Shown: positions 1-5,285 of the stretch, piece after piece | Layout: each line of letters starts with the position of its first letter | Position numbering within the stretch: position 1 is the stretch's first letter | Source: Flavobacteriales bacterium | GTDB lineage: Bacteria; Bacteroidota; Bacteroidia; Flavobacteriales; PHOS-HE28 | DNA length: 6,399 bases | Direction of reading: 5' to 3' | NCBI GenBank assembly: GCA_008016945.1 | Contig: SSGN01000237.1 | Span: 1-6,399, forward strand | Notes under the pieces: generated by a model | Database searches by the model: none | The model's input: the letters and a program-made list of their open reading frames with translations, nothing else | What the model was told of the DNA's origin: nothing | Position numbers and translations under genes: made by a program

Positions 1-1
1 C

Positions 2-322
2 CTCAAGAACGTGCCGGAGTACGCCGGCGGCCACCACGAACGCATGGACGGCAAGGGGTATCCAAAAGGGTTGAAGCGCGACGAAATGTCGGTGCAGGCC
101 AGGGTGATGGGCATCGCCGACATCTTCGAGGCGCTCACTGCCCGCGACCGCCCCTACAAGCACGGCATGAAGCTCTCCGAGGCGATGCGGATACTGGAGA
201 ACTTCCGCAACACCGGGCATATCGACCCGGACCTGTTCGAGGTTTTCGTACAGCAGAAGGTGTATCTGAAGTACGCGCAGGAATTTCTGGATCCGGCACA
301 GATCGATGCGATCAGTGACTGA
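2..322 (+). CDS. HD-GYP domain protein, C-terminal fragment (5' end outside window)
   Basis: The frame is open from the left edge to a TGA at 320-322, giving 106 residues of what must be a longer protein. The opening residues contain HHERMDGKGYPKGL (32-73), the second half of the HD-GYP signature with the HHE, DG and GYP elements. They are followed by ARVMGIADIFEALTARDRPY, the usual conserved helix of this family, and a tail with GHIDPDLFEVFV. HD-GYP enzymes hydrolyse the bacterial second messenger cyclic di-GMP to pGpG or GMP in the cytoplasm, and so influence motility, pili and biofilm. The HD metal ligands and any sensor domains lie upstream, so activity cannot be judged. A GTG at 11-13 is inside the conserved block and is not the real start. 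The gene ends 150 bases before the pilin gene, with a candidate promoter between, so it is probably a separate transcription unit. Family assignment is firm; catalytic competence is unknown. Confidence 0.93.
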   Translation, partial: LKNVPEYAGGHHERMDGKGYPKGLKRDEMSVQARVMGIADIFEALTARDRPYKHGMKLSEAMRILENFRNTGHIDPDLFEVFVQQKVYLKYAQEFLDPAQIDAISD

Positions 323-366
323 TGGTCGACAAATGTCGATCGGGTGACAAAAAACGTCACTGATCG
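309..366. repeat. Nested inverted repeats at the 3' end of the HD-GYP gene
   Basis: An 11-base arm CGATCAGTGAC (309-319), lying in the last codons of the HD-GYP gene, has a perfect reverse complement GTCACTGATCG at 356-366. Inside it are TCGACA/TGTCGA (326-331 and 334-339, two-base loop) and GTGAC/GTCAC (344-348 and 356-360). The odd palindrome ATCAGT-G-ACTGAT (311-323) spans the stop codon. GTCAC at 356-360 can pair either with the distal or with the nearer arm, so two RNA folds compete. There is no T-run after 366, so this is not a classic Rho-independent terminator. It could end the HD-GYP transcript, protect its 3' end or be a protein-binding region upstream of the pilin promoter. Confidence 0.5.
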
Positions 367-411
367 ATGTGCGTTTCGCCACAAAACCGTTTATTCGCAG
401 GGGGTATGGTC

Positions 412-426
412 TGGCATGCTTTTTGT
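412..426 (+). promoter_or_regulatory. Candidate sigma-54 (-24/-12) promoter of the pilin gene
   Basis: TGGCATG-CTTT-TTGT (412-426) matches the sigma-54 consensus TGGCACG-N4-TTGC at 9 of the 11 defined positions, including the -24 GG. The final C of the -12 element is T, a real weakness. An overlapping alternative at 401-416 keeps the invariant GG-N10-GC spacing (402-403 and 414-415) but matches the flanks poorly. Either places the transcript start roughly at 427-438, just ahead of the leader. Type IV pilin genes are classically sigma-54 and PilS/PilR dependent in Pseudomonas and Geobacter, which supports the reading. A sigma-70 alternative is TATAGT at 428-433, but no good -35 element is spaced for it. 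Confidence 0.45.
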
Positions 427-438
427 GTATAGTGAGTC

Positions 439-455
439 AACGGTTTCCAGCCGTT
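439..455 (+). other. Small leader hairpin before the pilin ribosome binding site
   Basis: AACGG (439-443) and CCGTT (451-455) form a five-pair stem with a seven-base loop. It lies within a base or two of the transcript start predicted from the 412-426 promoter, and seven bases upstream of the Shine-Dalgarno sequence AGGAGG (462-467). A stem at the extreme 5' end can protect abundant mRNAs from decay, which would suit a pilin. The stem is short and could be chance. Confidence 0.3.
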
Positions 456-472
456 ATTAACAGGAGGAAATT

Positions 473-658
473 ATGAAGAAGTCCATGCAGAAGGGTTTCA
501 CCCTGATCGAACTGATGATCGTCGTTGCGATCATCGGCATTCTGGCCGCCATCGCCATTCCGCAGTTCACCGAGTACACCAAGAAGGGCGAGGACAAGGC
601 TGCGCAGTCGGATGCCAAGAACATCCTTACTGCGGCTGTTGCCAACTCGACGCCTTAA
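473..658 (+). CDS. Very short type IV pilin (N-terminal helix only, PilA-N-like)
   Basis: This encodes a 61-residue prepilin. It has a class III leader of eight residues ending K-G, then [20 protein letters not shown], the conserved methylated Phe1, Glu5 and membrane helix. Cleavage by prepilin peptidase after Gly8 would leave a 53-residue mature chain. That is about one third of a standard pilin, and the chain lacks the C-terminal beta sheet and disulfide loop. Mature aromatics are Phe1, Phe24 and Tyr27, and none follow. The helix continues into a charged stretch (Glu26, Lys29, Lys30, Glu32, Asp33, Lys34). AGGAGG lies five bases before ATG 473, deciding the start over the in-frame ATG at 485. 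The gene ends in tandem stops (TAA TAA), so it is not a recent frameshift. The next gene begins 28 bases later and probably supplies the missing globular part. The length and layout recall Geobacter PilA-N. A minor pilin or pseudopilin role is possible, but the strong ribosome binding site and terminator suggest a major subunit. Confidence 0.93.
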   Translation: MKKSMQKGFTLIELMIVVAIIGILAAIAIPQFTEYTKKGEDKAAQSDAKNILTAAVANSTP

Positions 659-686
659 TAAGCCCCCGAACACACAGGAGATTGAG

Positions 687-1031
687 ATGAAAAAAGTTTT
701 CGGTATTGTTTTCTGTATGGCCGTGAGTGGCGCTGCATTTGCTCAACAGACGGTTTGTTCGTCCACTACTGGTGCGGCGATTATTAGCGGTAACCCGGCG
801 AACTTCGTTCGCACGGACGTCGCCGTAAAGTGCTCCAATAACGTTGATGCGCGGTTCAACCAAACCGCTAACGGTGCGGCCGTTACGTCTTCGTCTATCA
901 AGGGTAAGCATATCTTCGGCGGCAGCACCGGTGGCGGTTCTGTTGGCGTGCAAGGCGTTTGTGCTAGCTCTACTTGTACAGCCGCCCAACTGGACGCGCC
1001 CTTGGCTATTCTTCTGGCTGCTGCGACCTAA
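687..1031 (+). CDS. Secreted four-cysteine partner of the short pilin (PilA-C-like, hypothetical)
   Basis: This is a 114-residue protein with a typical Sec signal peptide: Met-Lys-Lys, a hydrophobic core, then AFA before Gln20 as the likely cleavage site. The mature part of about 95 residues has four cysteines (24, 49, 92, 97), enough for two disulfides in the periplasm. It also has a Gly-rich turn (about 78-90) and many Ser, Thr, Asn and Ala residues. It has no prepilin leader or pilin helix. AGGAG sits six bases before ATG 687, and the pilin stop is 28 bases upstream, so the two are co-transcribed; the terminator follows. In Geobacter a short pilin (PilA-N) is encoded next to a separate secreted chain (PilA-C, also described as a short-pilin chaperone) that pairs with it in the filament. 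Gene order, size and cysteines suggest the same job here, but I cannot show sequence homology. Codon use is visibly richer in T-ending codons than the downstream genes. It could instead be a chaperone or an unrelated secreted protein. Confidence 0.8.
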   Translation: MKKVFGIVFCMAVSGAAFAQQTVCSSTTGAAIISGNPANFVRTDVAVKCSNNVDARFNQTANGAAVTSSSIKGKHIFGGSTGGGSVGVQGVCASSTCTAAQLDAPLAILLAAAT

Positions 1032-1054
1032 GTTGTTGGGGTGATTTGATAAAG

Positions 1055-1083
1055 AAAGAAGCGCGCTTTGGCGCGCTTCTTTT
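1055..1083 (+). terminator. Strong Rho-independent terminator after the pilin pair
   Basis: AAAGAAGCGCGC (1055-1066) and GCGCGCTTCTTT (1071-1082) are perfect reverse complements, giving a 12-pair GC-rich stem with a TTTG loop. The descending arm runs into a T-rich stretch (TTCTTTTGTTT). It begins 23 bases after the stop of the secreted partner gene and ends seven bases before the ATG of the permease. It should end most transcripts of the two small genes and leave the membrane machinery to read-through or an unseen promoter. The A-rich left flank could also make it partly active on the other strand, but no minus-strand gene is near. Confidence 0.9.
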
Positions 1084-1089
1084 GTTTCT

Positions 1090-1893
1090 ATGTGGCAATT
1101 CTGTCTCTCTGCCTGGCGCTCCGGTTTTCGTAGCCGAAGCGTTCACGCCATCCTTGTTCTCGGTGTCCTGCTCGTCGGCGTCGCTTTTCTGTCGGCCTCT
1201 TTTTCGCCGCGTCAGCCGAAGACCGTTGCCCTCGACGTCGGCCTTTCCGGCCTTCGCTTCAGCCTCGTGCTTTTTGCGCTGTTCTGGGTGCAGGAACTGG
1301 TCGGACGCGAGATCGAGCGCCGTACCGTCATGTATGCCTTGAGCTATCCCGTGTCGCGTGCTTCCTATGTTCTCGGGCGCTACCTTGGCATCCTTGGCCT
1401 TTTGGGGCTGGCTGCGCTGCTGCTCGGCATGTTGCTCTGGCTGACGGTGCTGACCGTTGGCGGCGCTTACGAACAGAGCTTTCGCGTCGGCCTTGGTATT
1501 TCGTACTGGAGTACCATTTTCGGCTTGTGGGTCGATGCGGCGCTGGTGGCCTCGTTCGCCATGTGGATCGCCACTGTCTCCACGGTCACGATGCTTCCTG
1601 TTGCGCTCGGCGCAGCCTTTGCGGTCGCCGGCAAGAGTCTCGGTGCGGTCATCCAGTATCTGGAGGCCGGGGCCGATGGCGACGTCGAGTTCCATGCACG
1701 CTTCAGCCCCCTGGTCCAGTTGGTGCAATGGTTCCTTCCGGACATGTCTCGCCTCGATTGGCGCGATTGGCCGATGTACGATCTTTTCCCAGGTGCCCCG
1801 ACCATGGGGCTTGGCTTGGCGATGGCGCTCGCCTATGCGGCAATGATGCTGACGCTGGCGGTTTGGACATTCTCGCGGCGTGATTTTTCGTAG
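1090..1893 (+). CDS. ABC-2 type transporter permease
   Basis: This is a 267-residue integral membrane protein with about six predicted hydrophobic segments (near residues 19-39, 50-68, 97-125, 140-163, 165-185 and 243-261). A cytoplasmic stretch reads EIERRTVMYALSYPVSR followed by YVLGRYLG (about 75-98); this is the characteristic coupling region of ABC-2 permeases. The arrangement fits a single-subunit permease that would homodimerise and be driven by the ATPase encoded at 2732-3643. The substrate is not deducible. ATG 1090 is the first usual start after an in-frame TGA at 1042, and its N-terminus has the typical amphipathic entry helix, so the start is likely right. However, it has no Shine-Dalgarno sequence and follows the terminator hairpin by only seven bases, implying weak or structure-dependent translation. 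The stop at 1891-1893 lies eight bases before the next start. Confidence 0.87.
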   Translation: MWQFCLSAWRSGFRSRSVHAILVLGVLLVGVAFLSASFSPRQPKTVALDVGLSGLRFSLVLFALFWVQELVGREIERRTVMYALSYPVSRASYVLGRYLGILGLLGLAALLLGMLLWLTVLTVGGAYEQSFRVGLGISYWSTIFGLWVDAALVASFAMWIATVSTVTMLPVALGAAFAVAGKSLGAVIQYLEAGADGDVEFHARFSPLVQLVQWFLPDMSRLDWRDWPMYDLFPGAPTMGLGLAMALAYAAMMLTLAVWTFSRRDFS

Positions 1894-1901
1894 AGGGTGA
1901 C

Positions 1902-2735
1902 GTGCGCCGCCGCGTTGATTTTTTTGCACCACTGATATTTGTCGTCAGCGTGATTCTCTTCCTGCTGGCGGTTAATGAACTGCGTCCTCATGTACGCAAA
2001 CAGGCTGCGTCGGAGATCGAGGTGGCCTTGCCTCTCTTCGTGCAGGTGTTCATGGCGGGAGGCGATCGCTTTCTTGCGGCCAATCTTGGCAATGTACGTG
2101 CGCTCATTGCCGACACAATGCGGATGCAGCCCGATCAGTACAAGGTGCTTGCAAAGGTGCAGGTCGACGCTTCCTGGCTGAATCCGGCACACGAAGACAA
2201 CTATTACATTGCTGCGGCGATTCTGCCCTGGAACGGGCAGGTGGACCCCGCACAGACGATATTGCGTCGCGCAAGCATTGCCCGGCCTTTCGACTATCAG
2301 CCGTCCTTCCTTTACGCTTTCAATCTTCTGCAGTTCAAGGGGGACGCTGCCGCTGCGTCGGCTTGGCTACGAAACGCTGCTGCGAAGTTGCCTGACGACG
2401 ACGAGCGCCTGCTCATGGAGAATTTCGCGGCAAGATGGCTGGACCGCACCGAGGATCTGGAAGTGGCCGCCGCAGTGGTTGAATCGATGGCGAAACAGGC
2501 CAAGCGCAAGGATTTTCGAGCCTATCTGCAGCAGCGTGCACAGCGCTTGCGGGATCTGCTCGAACTCCGGAAGGCGGCCGCCGCTTTTCGGACGCGCACC
2601 GGTGAGGTGCCACGTACTCTGGATCAACTGGTTTCCGGCGGTTTCTTGGTCGCCCTGCCGGTTGACCCGTTCGGTTTCGGCTATGCTCTCGATGCCGAAG
2701 GAACTCCCGTATTCAACGTCCAGCCCCCCAGATGA
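1902..2735 (+). CDS. Membrane-anchored helical-repeat (TPR-like) protein with pseudopilin-like tail
   Basis: This is a 277-residue protein starting at GTG 1902, preceded by GAGGG (1893-1897) at four bases, overlapping the permease stop. Residues 8-24 form a single N-terminal membrane helix with Arg-rich cytoplasmic side, so the rest should be periplasmic. Residues about 97-225 are helix-turn-helix repeats resembling tetratricopeptide repeats (for example the segments around 115-128, 135-162 and 185-222), suggesting a protein-binding scaffold. Residues about 227-271 differ: a Gly-x-x-Pro-x-Thr-Leu segment, then LPVDPFGFGYALD and a Gly. This is like the C-terminal end of GspG/PulG major pseudopilins (LP-x-DP-W-G-x-x-Y). 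Its position between permease and ATPase genes, plus the ATGA overlap with the latter, indicates that it is a component of the exporter or couples it to the pilin. The exact role is unknown; the TPR assignment is by pattern only. Confidence 0.75.
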   Translation: MRRRVDFFAPLIFVVSVILFLLAVNELRPHVRKQAASEIEVALPLFVQVFMAGGDRFLAANLGNVRALIADTMRMQPDQYKVLAKVQVDASWLNPAHEDNYYIAAAILPWNGQVDPAQTILRRASIARPFDYQPSFLYAFNLLQFKGDAAAASAWLRNAAAKLPDDDERLLMENFAARWLDRTEDLEVAAAVVESMAKQAKRKDFRAYLQQRAQRLRDLLELRKAAAAFRTRTGEVPRTLDQLVSGGFLVALPVDPFGFGYALDAEGTPVFNVQPPR

Positions 2736-3643
2736 CGCCTGCAATCCATGTCGAAAATTTGAGCAAGACTTATCCGCGTTCATGGCGATCGGCGCCGGTG
2801 AACGCGGTTGATGACATCTCCCTCTCCATTGGCGAAGGGGAGGCTTTCGGATTCATCGGGCCCAACGGTGCCGGAAAAAGTACGACGATCAAGATTCTCA
2901 CCGGCGTGCTTCGGGCGAGTGCTGGTCGTGCGGAGCTTTTTGGCCACGATGTTGCGTTGCCGATCGCCAGAGCCGGTCTCGGCTATGTGCCGGAAAATCC
3001 GTCGGTCTATGATTTTCTGACCCCGTTCGAAATCCTGAAGATGGGCATGCGCCTCCACGGTGTCAAGGTTAGCGACGAGCGCCAACACTGCATGATATGG
3101 CTTGAGCGCTTTGGCCTCTCGGCGGTTGCAAACAAGCCCGTACGCGCATTCTCGAAGGGGATGACCCAGCGCGTGGCGTTGGCACATGCACTGGCAATCA
3201 AGCCGCGACTGCTGATACTCGACGAGCCCTTGTCCGGTCTCGATCCTGTCGGCCGCAAGGATGTGGTGGATATCCTGGGCGAATACCGGTCGGGTGGCGG
3301 AACCCTGTTTTTTTCCTCACACGTTCTGCACGATGTTGAATCCATTGCCGATCGATTCGGTCTCATCCATCGGGGTAAATTGCTGACAATTCGCTCTCCA
3401 CAAGAAGTCGTTGCGGACCAGGCGGATCGTTATGTGCTCAGATACCGCAAGAATGCCGAGATCGACGGCGAAGTGTCAGCCAGGGCCGGATTGCATGTAC
3501 TGGAAGTCGGCGCGCTCGAGTTGCCTCAAGCGATAGCGAAAATTCAAGCCGATGGTGCGGTATTGCAGGATGTCCGCCCCAAGGCTTCGCTTGAGGCCGT
3601 GTTCTTCAAGGCGATTGCTTCCGGAAACGAAGGCGCACCGTGA
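2732..3643 (+). CDS. ABC transporter ATP-binding protein
   Basis: This is a 303-residue nucleotide-binding subunit, starting at an ATG that overlaps the previous stop by four bases (ATGA). It has a complete motif set. Walker A is GPNGAGKST (43-51); the Q-loop position reads GYVPEN with Glu88; the signature is FSKGMTQRV (140-148). Walker B is LLILDEP (160-166) with catalytic Glu165, the D-loop is SGLDP (168-172), and the switch His is His197. The Q-loop Glu and Ser-Lys-Gly-Met signature are common in the subfamily serving ABC-2 permeases, so they are not defects. Residues after about 225 form the extra C-terminal domain found in many such ATPases. It should bind the permease at 1090-1893 and power export. 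The partner substrate could be a lipid-linked sugar, a peptide or a lipid; nothing here settles it. The stop is overlapped by the GTG of the glycosyltransferase, so all four genes appear to be made together. Confidence 0.95.
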   Translation: MTPAIHVENLSKTYPRSWRSAPVNAVDDISLSIGEGEAFGFIGPNGAGKSTTIKILTGVLRASAGRAELFGHDVALPIARAGLGYVPENPSVYDFLTPFEILKMGMRLHGVKVSDERQHCMIWLERFGLSAVANKPVRAFSKGMTQRVALAHALAIKPRLLILDEPLSGLDPVGRKDVVDILGEYRSGGGTLFFSSHVLHDVESIADRFGLIHRGKLLTIRSPQEVVADQADRYVLRYRKNAEIDGEVSARAGLHVLEVGALELPQAIAKIQADGAVLQDVRPKASLEAVFFKAIASGNEGAP

Positions 3644-5256
3644 TCTATCAAGGGGGGGCATGGGACAGGCTGCGGAATGTACTGCTGCTGCTTCTCCTTC
3701 TCGCTTTCTGCCTGTATCTGCCGACCCTCTCGCACTATGCTTTCGCCGACGACGATATCTACCTTGCGTACTCAAACAAGTTGCTACGCAGTGCCCCGTG
3801 GAGCGAGCTTTACCGACTACTCGCCGAACGCGCCAATCCGTGGGAGTTTCTTCCGGTAAGGGATCTAAGCTACTGGCTTGATTTTCGTGTCTATGGAGAC
3901 GAACTGTCCGGTTTTCACCTGTCGAATCTGCTCTGGTACGCTGCTTGCTGCTTTGCCGTTTGGTGGCTTTTCCGGGAACTGATTCTCTACTGCCGTCCGG
4001 GTGACGGGCGATATGCTAATGTGATCGCGCTGGCGGGGGCCGTGATCTTCTCCTTTCATCCCGCCCATGTCGAAAGCGTTGCCTGGATTGCGTCCCGCAA
4101 GGACCTCATGGCGGGAACTTTCGGCTTCCTTTCCCTCGCCTGCACAGTTCGTGGCATACGCTGCAGTGGACGAGCGTTTTTCCTTGTACTTGCGACCGGC
4201 TTATTTCTTCTCGCCTGTTTCAGCAAGGCGGTTGCAATCGCGAATGCGCTGCTGATAGTGGTCATCCTCCTTGCGGGATGCGGTGCGGTGTCTGCGAATG
4301 AGCGAACAATTCGGTACGGCGCTGCGCTGGTTGTCGTCACGCTGGCTGCGTTTGCCATGGCCATCCACTTCAGCGTCGCGCGAGAAACCGGAATCGGATT
4401 AGCGAACGCCCCTGGGTTTCCCGCGGTCCTGGAAAGAGCCTCACGCATACAGGCGGCGCTGATCGGCATCCTGCTTTTTCCCTATCCGCTGCAGTTCTAC
4501 TACGACGTCTATTCCTACGCTTCATGGCATTGGTGGATCAGCGGTGCCAGCGTGCTGCTCGCAGGACTCGCTCTTGCAACTTTCCTCTTTCAAAGGAAGC
4601 TATGGGCGCTTGGCGTTTTGCTTTCGATCGTGCCGACGACGATGTATCTGCAATTCTCGCCGTTTACCACATGGTCCCTGGCAAGTGAGCGATTTGTCTT
4701 CGCTTCAGTTGCCGGGTTGGCACTCCTGCTCGTCGATCTGTTCCTGAAAATTCGCAGTTACAGATTCATTCTGACATTCATGCTGATTGTTTCATCCGCC
4801 GCGGCCTATCCTGTTTGGCAACGGGTTCAGGAATGGGAATATGCTTATTCGATGCTGCTTCGGGAGTACGAGCGGCAACCCACGTTTCACAACGCCGTCC
4901 GCGACCAGATCGTTTTTGTGCTTCTGCCGCACAGACGATACGCCGAGGCGGAGACACTGGCGGAACAGGTACAACGCCCGTACGCTGTGAAAGCGCTGAT
5001 TGCCTTGATAGCAGCCGAGCGGGCGTATCGTGAGTACAGTGATGCGTCGGCAGGCGGCGTCCGTCACGATAGTCCGGTACTGCGTCGGAGTTTCTGTGAC
5101 GCCGTCGGGACAATGCGCCAGGCAAGCCGTGCGGGATATTCCGCCATGGCGAATGAGAATGATGTTTCCTACAACAACATACTGCGCACGCTGGATAAAC
5201 TTGAAAGCCAGCGGTTTGCCGATGCAAAGTCAGTGTGCATTTCGACGAAAGAATAG
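3640..5256 (+). CDS. GT-C family membrane glycosyltransferase (TMTC/DUF1736-like)
   Basis: This is a 538-residue polytopic membrane protein, starting at GTG 3640 in a GTGA overlap, with GAAGG (3629-3633) six bases upstream. It carries the hallmarks of GT-C enzymes, which move a sugar from a lipid-phosphate carrier to an acceptor on the outer face of the membrane. An acidic triplet Asp37-39 (FADDDIYL) sits in the first external loop, followed by VRDLSYWLD (73-81) and a conserved HPAHVESVAW then SRKD (140-155). SERFVF (349-354) matches the ERY-type motif of the TMTC group. About ten or more hydrophobic segments lie between 12 and 395. The C-terminal 140 residues are soluble and helical, possibly degenerate TPR, as in TMTC proteins. 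Eukaryotic TMTCs are O-mannosyltransferases; here the acceptor could be the adjacent pilin pair, by gene order only. A run of seven G (3652-3658) lies in codons 5-7. The stop faces the minus-strand gene across a 29-base gap (5257-5285) in which I see no terminator. Confidence 0.85.
   Translation: MIYQGGAWDRLRNVLLLLLLLAFCLYLPTLSHYAFADDDIYLAYSNKLLRSAPWSELYRLLAERANPWEFLPVRDLSYWLDFRVYGDELSGFHLSNLLWYAACCFAVWWLFRELILYCRPGDGRYANVIALAGAVIFSFHPAHVESVAWIASRKDLMAGTFGFLSLACTVRGIRCSGRAFFLVLATGLFLLACFSKAVAIANALLIVVILLAGCGAVSANERTIRYGAALVVVTLAAFAMAIHFSVARETGIGLANAPGFPAVLERASRIQAALIGILLFPYPLQFYYDVYSYASWHWWISGASVLLAGLALATFLFQRKLWALGVLLSIVPTTMYLQFSPFTTWSLASERFVFASVAGLALLLVDLFLKIRSYRFILTFMLIVSSAAAYPVWQRVQEWEYAYSMLLREYERQPTFHNAVRDQIVFVLLPHRRYAEAETLAEQVQRPYAVKALIALIAAERAYREYSDASAGGVRHDSPVLRRSFCDAVGTMRQASRAGYSAMANENDVSYNNILRTLDKLESQRFADAKSVCISTKE
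3652..3658. repeat. Seven-G homopolymer tract in the start of the glycosyltransferase gene
   Basis: Seven consecutive G bases occupy codons 5-7 directly after the start of the glycosyltransferase. Gain of one G shifts the frame to a stop near 3881, and loss of one to a stop near 3859, so either would abolish the protein. Poly-G tracts early in glycosyltransferase genes are a known phase-variation device, for example pilin glycosylation genes of Neisseria. Seven is at the short end, and the tract could be chance. Confidence 0.4.
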
Positions 5257-5285
5257 CCAACTGCACCGCACTGAAAGCTTGGCCG

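Noticed and set aside
473..658. Short pilin as a pseudogene truncated by frameshift
   Set aside because: It has a perfect leader and helix, a strong ribosome binding site, tandem stop codons and a separately initiated partner gene; no pilin-like continuation is seen in the other frames.
525..1031. Continuous 168-codon open frame running through the pilin gene into the partner gene
   Set aside because: Its first part is an out-of-frame, Arg/Ser-rich shadow of the pilin. The real gene starts at ATG 687, where a ribosome binding site and a signal peptide begin, so there is no fusion protein.
1032..1054. Separate sigma-70 promoter for the permease operon
   Set aside because: A weak TGATAA at 1047-1052 has no -35 partner, and any transcript from it would still have to pass the terminator hairpin.
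1006..1932. 308-codon minus-strand open frame opposite the permease
   Set aside because: The translation is rich in Arg, Lys, Glu, Gln and His with no domain pattern, typical of the antisense of a hydrophobic GC-rich gene; the plus-strand frame has clear permease features.
2209..2811. 200-codon plus-strand open frame overlapping the repeat protein and the ATPase start
   Set aside because: It is rich in Ser, Arg, Cys and Trp without motifs and overlaps two well-supported coupled genes in another frame.
2993..3151. Glu88 in the Q-loop place and a Ser-Lys-Gly-Met signature as signs of a degenerate ATPase
   Set aside because: Both variants are usual in ATPases of ABC-2 exporters, and Walker A, Walker B with its Glu, D-loop and switch His are all intact.
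5257..5285. Possible bidirectional terminator between the convergent genes
   Set aside because: The only complementarity seen is a four-base CCAA/TTGG pair, with no stable stem or T-run.
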